In this document: positions 58,978 to 64,000 of the stretch, one piece after another
Layout of the letters: every line of letters starts with the position of its first letter
How positions within the stretch are numbered: position 1 is the stretch's first letter
NCBI GenBank assembly: GCA_009881125.1
Contig: WXFH01000002.1
Coordinates: 1 to 64,000, forward strand
Length of the DNA: 64,000 nt
From: Acidaminobacter sp.
GTDB taxonomy: Bacteria; Bacillota_A; Clostridia; Peptostreptococcales; Acidaminobacteraceae
Reading direction: 5' to 3'
Notes under the pieces: model-generated
Databases searched by the model: none
The model's input: the letters and a program-made list of their open reading frames with translations, nothing else
Told to the model about the DNA's origin: nothing
Made by a program: the position numbers and the translations under genes

Positions 58978-59808
58978 ATGTATGATATCCACTCCCACCT
59001 TCTCCCCAATATTCCCGGTGATGATGGTGCCAGGAGCCATGATATGGCGTATCGCATGGCCAAACAGTCTTTGAATGCGGGTTTTAGGCACGTGCTGGCT
59101 ACCTCGCATTTTATTTCAGGTGAGCCGTTTGGTAAGCGCGAAGATCTGATTATATCTGCTCGCGCTATTTCAAAATTTCTGCAGTCAAAAGGCATGGATC
59201 TTCAGATCACGCCGGCACATGAAGCGTACCTTATGCCCGAATTGATCCATCACATCAAAAAAGGCGAAGTCATTCTCATTGCCAATCGATATTTGCTCCT
59301 TGAACTGCCTATGACAGGCTGGATGCCTGAGACATTTTCATTGATTACGGATCTTCACGAGCTGGGCCTTAAAGTGATTATTGCCCACCCTGAGCGCTGC
59401 GCTGCCATAACGGAAAAACCCGAATTGGCCGTGGAGCTCATTGACACAGGTGCCTATCTTCAGCTTAATCTTGGCAGCCTCAAGCATCCTAAATCCAGTG
59501 CTGGAAAAACAGCCAGAAAGCTGCTGAAGTATAAAATGTATCACTTTATTGGCAGCGACGCCCATAATGATACAACGCGTTCACCCCAGGTGGGGGAAGC
59601 CCTTGAGATTTTAAAGTCACTGACAAGTCAGGATTATTTTGAGCGTTTGAGCGCACTGAATCCTGAACGCGCTTTTAAAGGCTTCGAGGTTGACAATAGT
59701 TTTGATGAAACTTGGACGACTTTTGATGTTCCTGGAATGACGAGTGCAGTTCTGCTGAAGGAAAGCTTCTGGAAGAGATTGGAGGCTTGGCGATTTGCGC
59801 GGCGCTAA
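58978..59808 (+). CDS. CpsB/CapC-family tyrosine-protein phosphatase (PHP domain)
   Basis: A 276-residue metal-dependent phosphatase. YDIHSHLLPNIPGDDGA near residue 2 supplies the first metal ligands, LATSHFI the next, IIAHPERC near residue 140 and FIGSDAHND near residue 190 the rest. This is the PHP set of CpsB/YwqE. It dephosphorylates the tyrosine kinase. The last 50 residues (AFKGFEVDNSF and on) extend beyond the family core. The reading frame overlaps the next gene by 14 bases. Confidence 0.9.
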   Translation: MYDIHSHLLPNIPGDDGARSHDMAYRMAKQSLNAGFRHVLATSHFISGEPFGKREDLIISARAISKFLQSKGMDLQITPAHEAYLMPELIHHIKKGEVILIANRYLLLELPMTGWMPETFSLITDLHELGLKVIIAHPERCAAITEKPELAVELIDTGAYLQLNLGSLKHPKSSAGKTARKLLKYKMYHFIGSDAHNDTTRSPQVGEALEILKSLTSQDYFERLSALNPERAFKGFEVDNSFDETWTTFDVPGMTSAVLLKESFWKRLEAWRFARR

Positions 59809-60364
59809 TGACAAAAAAAAATGGGTGCTCCTCTTGGCCGCAGTGTGCCTTGTTTTAGTGGCCGGAGTTGTCTATGTGGATTATAAAACGGATCAAATGA
59901 TGGGCTTAGCCTCAGGAGAGATCATCGAAGTTTTGGAGCCTCATGTCATTGAAATACCTGTAGAAACAGAGTCGGAGAAAGTCGCAGAGGTGACTGATCT
60001 GACGGAGAACGACACCGAGGGCGCAACTCCTTCTGATGGTGAGGCTGTTTCTTCAGATAATCAAACAAAACTCCCGGCAGCAGCGCCTCAAAAGCCAGCC
60101 CCTGAATCTTCAAACAATGTAACCGAACAAGCTACTGAAAACACCACAGATATCAGTGCAGAGGAAGCGACCTTGTTTGAAAAAGCTCAAGCATACAAAC
60201 TGGCTTCTTCCAAGCTGAGCGCAAAAGAAATCAACGCGCTGATCCAGTGGAGTCAGGATGGTTTTAATGAAACAGAGAAAGAAAGCGCCAAGTCGCTTTT
60301 TTATAGTCGTTTTTCAGAGGAAGAACAGCAGTGGATCCTTGGACTATTCAAAAAATATAACTAA
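59795..60364 (+). CDS. Membrane-anchored protein of unknown function in the EPS locus
   Basis: A 189-residue protein with one N-terminal membrane helix (residues 8-28, WVLLLAAVCLVLVAGVVYV). A Thr/Glu/Pro-rich low-complexity stalk covers residues 50-115, and a charged helical C-terminal domain ends ...EEQQWILGLFKKYN. I do not recognise the family. TTG at 59795 is the start, nine bases after GGAGG, overlapping the phosphatase gene by 14 bases, so it is translationally coupled. The nearby ATG is out of frame. Possibly an EPS-assembly accessory factor. Confidence 0.65.
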   Translation: MRGANDKKKWVLLLAAVCLVLVAGVVYVDYKTDQMMGLASGEIIEVLEPHVIEIPVETESEKVAEVTDLTENDTEGATPSDGEAVSSDNQTKLPAAAPQKPAPESSNNVTEQATENTTDISAEEATLFEKAQAYKLASSKLSAKEINALIQWSQDGFNETEKESAKSLFYSRFSEEEQQWILGLFKKYN

Positions 60365-60387
60365 AAAGGTCAGGAGGGCCAACAATT

Positions 60388-61449
60388 ATGTCATTTAAGT
60401 GGAAAAAAGGCGCCGCAGGCGCGCTGGCAGCACTGATCTCCCTTACAGGCTCAATGAGTTTTGCCGATGGTTTGGATACGGTGTATATTGACTTGATGTT
60501 GAAGGCGCTGGAAGTACAGCCTGTTGAAGAACGGGTGGACTTTGGCGATGTTTTAAAGATTACACTTTATGACAACGAAACCATTGAGGCGACGAAATCC
60601 AACTATCAATCTCAACTGACTGACTCTCAAAAAGACTTTATGACACAAAACGGCATAACTTCGGCGACAGTAGTGGAAAATCTTGAAGCGCTGAAAACCT
60701 GGTCTTTCAATGATCGTATGGCATTGGTGGACGCAGCGGTGTCGCTGAATAAAAATGGCATGCTGAGCCTCAACAATAAATACATAACGACCACCAGCAC
60801 AGGCGGCTCGGTGTTTACACCACCGGACGAGGTTAAGCTGGGCTTGCCGGATCTCGGCATTACCATTACAAAGCCTGTACTTGGTGCAAGCCAAGGCTTT
60901 AAAGATATGACCAAGCATTGGTCAGCCAATTATGTCACGCTGCTTACAAGGGCAGGCGTTATAGCAGGCTTTCCGGACCAGACCTACAGACCGGAGCAGC
61001 CACTGACGAGAGCTGAGGTTATCACTATGCTGGTGAAGGCTTTTTCCAAGGAGTACAAAGCCTTAAAACCGGAGTTGCTTCCTATGGATGTCAAAGCCGG
61101 GGATTGGCATTATGACTTTATGTCCTATGCCTCTTACTTAAATCTCTATGAAATTCTCGACGGAAGAGCACTGCCGGATGAGCCGCTGACTCGCGAAAAG
61201 ACGGCGAATCTCCTTGCAAATATGGCTATGGTCCTTAAACTCAATACAGAGGGCGGCACCAGCCTCAGCTTTTCAGACATTAAGACCTTAAATGCCACCT
61301 CACAAGAGGATCTCCTTTGGCTTACCAAAATGGGCATTTTCTCTGGGTACCCGGATGGAACGTTCAAACCTAATCAAATTTTGACACGTGCGGAAGCCAG
61401 TGTCCTAATGATCAAGATGATGCAGCTGTTTTACGGGAATTTGGAATAG
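60388..61449 (+). CDS. S-layer homology (SLH) domain protein
   Basis: A 353-residue exported protein. Signal peptide at residues 1-26 (cut near SMSFADG). A helical N-terminal domain of about 120 residues precedes three SLH repeats in the C-terminal half (FKDMTKHWSANYVTLLTRAG, GFPDQTYRPEQPLTRAEVI, MGIFSGYPDGTFKPNQILTR as the marks). SLH repeats bind pyruvylated wall polymers. AGGAGG precedes the ATG. The 9-mer GCCGATGGT lies at 60463 in the signal cleavage region. Following the EPS genes, it may help hold the polymer or S-layer on the wall. Confidence 0.87.
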   Translation: MSFKWKKGAAGALAALISLTGSMSFADGLDTVYIDLMLKALEVQPVEERVDFGDVLKITLYDNETIEATKSNYQSQLTDSQKDFMTQNGITSATVVENLEALKTWSFNDRMALVDAAVSLNKNGMLSLNNKYITTTSTGGSVFTPPDEVKLGLPDLGITITKPVLGASQGFKDMTKHWSANYVTLLTRAGVIAGFPDQTYRPEQPLTRAEVITMLVKAFSKEYKALKPELLPMDVKAGDWHYDFMSYASYLNLYEILDGRALPDEPLTREKTANLLANMAMVLKLNTEGGTSLSFSDIKTLNATSQEDLLWLTKMGIFSGYPDGTFKPNQILTRAEASVLMIKMMQLFYGNLE

Positions 61450-61484
61450 GAGAACAGATCAACAGACTATGAGGAGGCAGAAGG

Positions 61485-63881
61485 ATGAAATTATTTAGGA
61501 AGAAATGGCTGGCTATGGTGCTGGCGGTAGCTCTAAGCTTTAGCAGTATTGGCGCGGGCTTTGCTTACACCTCAGATACCGACACTTATAGTGAACTTTT
61601 TAGTTATATTTATGGACTTTATCTGGATGATTTGACAAATGATGATGTCATTGCCGTTGGCGCTGCGCTGCTGGCAATTTATGACCACGAAGCAGAGTTA
61701 AAAACAGCGCTGCTGGGTGCAGATCAATATGGCTATCTTGACGATTATGGCTTTGATAACGCTGTCTATACGGCATTGTTTGACTGGCTAAGAAATAACG
61801 CTGCTGAAATCAAGGACTTCCTGAGCGACGTTGTTGCGGATACATCTCCAGAATCAACCGTTTATGGCGCAGTACTGCAAGGCTGGGCTTCAGAGGTTTG
61901 GACCCTCATGCCTGAAGACTTCAAAGCAAGAGTCAATGAATTTGCGGATACACCAGCAGAGCGCATTCAATTGATTCAGCTGTTTGTTCAGAATGTGGTC
62001 TTAACTTCCGAGATTGGAACAGCGACAGAGGATGCCTCAGGGGATTACACTCTGGAGCTGGATTCAGCCTTGATGAACTGGGCGGCTTATCTGACTTTAA
62101 TTCAAGACCCTGTTTTGGACCTTTCAAATCCGGCCGAATTCAGCAACGCCACAAAATCAGTGGCAGACGCGGTATTTGGCGTCCTTGAGAGTGAATTCGC
62201 GTCTTATCAGACCATCATCAACGTCCTGATCAAATTCGATCTGCTCGAAGTGGATGAATACACCGCTCCGGGCGGCGGAGGTGGCGGCGGTGGCGGTGGC
62301 GGCGGTATTGCGCCTCCTCCTGTAGCGCCTCCGGTTGAACAACCTATCCCAACGCCTGAGAAACCAACAGACACTACCCCTAATCCGGATGCCACTTATA
62401 CGTCACTGGCTATGCGTCAAGCGCTGCAGTTGATCAATAGCGCTGTCGTCACCCAGTCTCAGGCAGATCCGGTTCTTGAAGATCTTGAAAAAGAAGTCCT
62501 TGCTGCAAGTCAGGACATCGTTGAAACCCTTCAAATTGTAGAACGTGCAGCAGACCTCATCGCCAAACTTCTGGAGAACGACGCCTTGACGGATCAAGGC
62601 GCAATCAATTATACGAATCAGCTGCTCACACAGTTTATCGCGCCAGCCATGGCGAAAGATACCACAGGTGGAACGCATCATAAGCTAGAAGCACTAGCGG
62701 CATTCATGCTAGAAAGCGTTCTTGAGCGCATTGGCAGCATCGAAATAACGGATGTGATTACGGACACTATGGTCAAAGCGGCAGTTGCTGAGCAGAACAA
62801 CGCTTTGGTCATGATGAAGGAAGGGCTTTCCGCCATCTTTACAGATGCTGAAATCGCTGCGCTGAGCCAGAATGTGTCTGTTGAGATTACAGGTACTTCG
62901 GTCAAAATTGCGCCTGCGGCAGTGGCTTACATGAAGTCTAATAATATCGGCATCCATATTGTGATTGGAAATATGTCAATGATGCTCTCAGAGCAAACTA
63001 TGGACACCATAAAAGCGGGACTCACACTGGTGGTAGAGTTAAAACCTGTGCCAACTAATGGTTTCGCAAATAAACTTGTAAACGGCGCCCAAGGAATTTT
63101 GGGCTCGGTTTATGATCCTTCGGTTTATCTAATTAATGATCTGGGTGTTGTCGTTGAAGTCCTCTCTAATATTGAACCATGGATCGCGCTTCCGCTTGGC
63201 AGCTTCCGTTCAAATCTTCATACGGTTGGCGCTTACTATTACAATCAAAGCGCGGGTGTCTGGGAGTATATCAGAAGCCGAGTGGAGAATGACCGCGTGG
63301 TCTTCCACGCGCCGCACCTCAGTACTTACGGCGTTCTTCAAAGAAATGTCGTCTTTTCGGACATGACTTCGCACTGGGCTAAGTCAGTTATTGAAGGGCT
63401 CGCTGTGAAGGGTATAGTTTCCGGCAGATCTTTGACAGATTATGAACCAAATGGGACGATCACAAGAGCGGAATTTGCGACAATCCTGGTTCAAGCCCTT
63501 CAGCTTGAAGGGGATGTCAAAGTGACGTTTAATGATGTTTACAGTAGTGACTGGTATTACGAATATGTCAATGTCGCTGCGCTCCATGGACTTGTCAGCG
63601 GTGTAGGCAGCGGTAAGTTTGATCCTAATGCCAACATTACCCGCCAGGATATGGCCATCATGATTATGAAGGCTTATGAGAAGATGATTGGTAAGACGGT
63701 TAAGAGTGTACCGGTAGGGATTAAGGATCTGGTGGAAGTTAGTGCTTATGCCAAAGATCGAGTACTCGCGGCTAGATTTAATAAGTTGATTGGTGGATAT
63801 CCGGATGGGTCGTTCATGCCAGTGGCGAATGCTACTCGTGCTGAGGCGGGGCAGATGGTGGGGAATTTGCTGTCGAAATAA
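61485..63881 (+). CDS. Large S-layer homology (SLH) domain protein
   Basis: A 798-residue exported protein. Signal peptide at residues 1-27. The N-terminal domain to about residue 260 is helical and acidic. A run of twelve glycines with a Pro-rich linker (residues about 264-305) joins a second domain, and three SLH repeats sit at the C-terminus (FSDMTSHWAKSVIEGLAVKG, then GKFDPNANITRQDMAIMI, then GGYPDGSFMPVANATRAEAG). GAGGAGGCAGAAGG precedes the ATG. It directly follows the other SLH gene. The glycine run is coded by repeated GGCGGAGGT-like triplets and may vary in length. Likely a cell-surface structural or adhesion protein. Confidence 0.87.
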   Translation: MKLFRKKWLAMVLAVALSFSSIGAGFAYTSDTDTYSELFSYIYGLYLDDLTNDDVIAVGAALLAIYDHEAELKTALLGADQYGYLDDYGFDNAVYTALFDWLRNNAAEIKDFLSDVVADTSPESTVYGAVLQGWASEVWTLMPEDFKARVNEFADTPAERIQLIQLFVQNVVLTSEIGTATEDASGDYTLELDSALMNWAAYLTLIQDPVLDLSNPAEFSNATKSVADAVFGVLESEFASYQTIINVLIKFDLLEVDEYTAPGGGGGGGGGGGGIAPPPVAPPVEQPIPTPEKPTDTTPNPDATYTSLAMRQALQLINSAVVTQSQADPVLEDLEKEVLAASQDIVETLQIVERAADLIAKLLENDALTDQGAINYTNQLLTQFIAPAMAKDTTGGTHHKLEALAAFMLESVLERIGSIEITDVITDTMVKAAVAEQNNALVMMKEGLSAIFTDAEIAALSQNVSVEITGTSVKIAPAAVAYMKSNNIGIHIVIGNMSMMLSEQTMDTIKAGLTLVVELKPVPTNGFANKLVNGAQGILGSVYDPSVYLINDLGVVVEVLSNIEPWIALPLGSFRSNLHTVGAYYYNQSAGVWEYIRSRVENDRVVFHAPHLSTYGVLQRNVVFSDMTSHWAKSVIEGLAVKGIVSGRSLTDYEPNGTITRAEFATILVQALQLEGDVKVTFNDVYSSDWYYEYVNVAALHGLVSGVGSGKFDPNANITRQDMAIMIMKAYEKMIGKTVKSVPVGIKDLVEVSAYAKDRVLAARFNKLIGGYPDGSFMPVANATRAEAGQMVGNLLSK

Positions 63882-64000
63882 AAATAAGTGAGCTCCTTCG
63901 GAGCTTCCGCTTGGAAGTAGATTGGCATCTCAAGTAAGCCGCTTCTTAACCATTAAGCGAAATTAGATGCTATGCAAAAGAAAGCGGGACTGCTGACGCA
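63882..64000 (+). other. Window end, no gene
   Basis: A short hairpin GAGCTCC/GGAGCTTC directly follows the SLH stop codon (63892-63908) without a T run. The remaining 90 bases show nothing I recognise. Confidence 0.4.

Noticed and set aside
4801..60471. The 9-mer as a KOPS or Chi-like polar motif
   Set aside because: Orientation is near balanced (15 to 12) along one 64-kb stretch. Polar motifs should be skewed with replication direction. Not excluded for Chi, but enrichment between genes argues against it.

Overview
The window reads as chromosome of a Gram-positive anaerobe of the Clostridia type, about half G+C. Support for this: SigI/RsgI, EcsC, class A PBP, S-layer homology proteins, CapB/CapC-type tyrosine kinase and phosphatase, RocB/RocR-like arginine genes, S-box-like and c-di-GMP-I riboswitches, and no outer-membrane genes. 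An amino-acid-fermenting relative of Acidaminobacter or Fusibacter would fit, but that placement is inference.

Layout. 1-2700: 3' end of a 23S rRNA, a 5S rRNA and 17 tRNA genes, with an unusual two-hairpin element repeated four times between tRNAs. 2.7-19.3 kb: housekeeping genes (YprB-type exonuclease, nucleoside-recognition membrane pair, asparaginase, cysteine desulfurase-thiI, PBP1, EcsC, hflX-yigZ, CoA-binding protein, nadE) and a REP-associated tyrosine transposase (RAYT). 19.6-24 kb: MacAB-like exporter. 24-30 kb: yebC, a very acidic secreted protein, GT4 glycosyltransferase, cation/proton antiporter. 30-42 kb: sigma-54 activator, sigI-rsgI, SLC13 permease, GntR regulator, and an arginine-related cluster (guanidine-modifying enzyme, rocB, dimethylargininase-like, AGCS symporter). 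42-48 kb: TetR/MFS pair, molybdopterin lipoprotein, S-box-like riboswitch with an unrecognised gene, GNAT, lipoprotein with an in-frame stop. 48-52 kb: AT-richer accessory stretch with an ATPase-nuclease, a gene remnant and an ATPase/TOPRIM-like pair that looks like a defence module. 52-64 kb: YibE/F, then an exopolysaccharide and S-layer locus headed by a c-di-GMP-I riboswitch.

Three sequence-level systems lie over the genes. (1) The non-palindromic 9-mer GCCGATGGT occurs 27 times by hand count on both strands (about 0.5 expected), enriched between genes, in protein linkers and as inverted pairs. This is the signature of a DNA uptake sequence, which I do not know to be described for Firmicutes. 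(2) Intergenic arrays of 24-bp units around GTGTCAGACAC-type palindromes, with a related 43-bp hairpin family, occur in more than ten gaps, and a RAYT gene is present. (3) Two 129/130-bp elements have nearly unrelated stem sequences but the same fold, which points to a structured RNA or MITE family. All motif counts were made by eye and should be recomputed.
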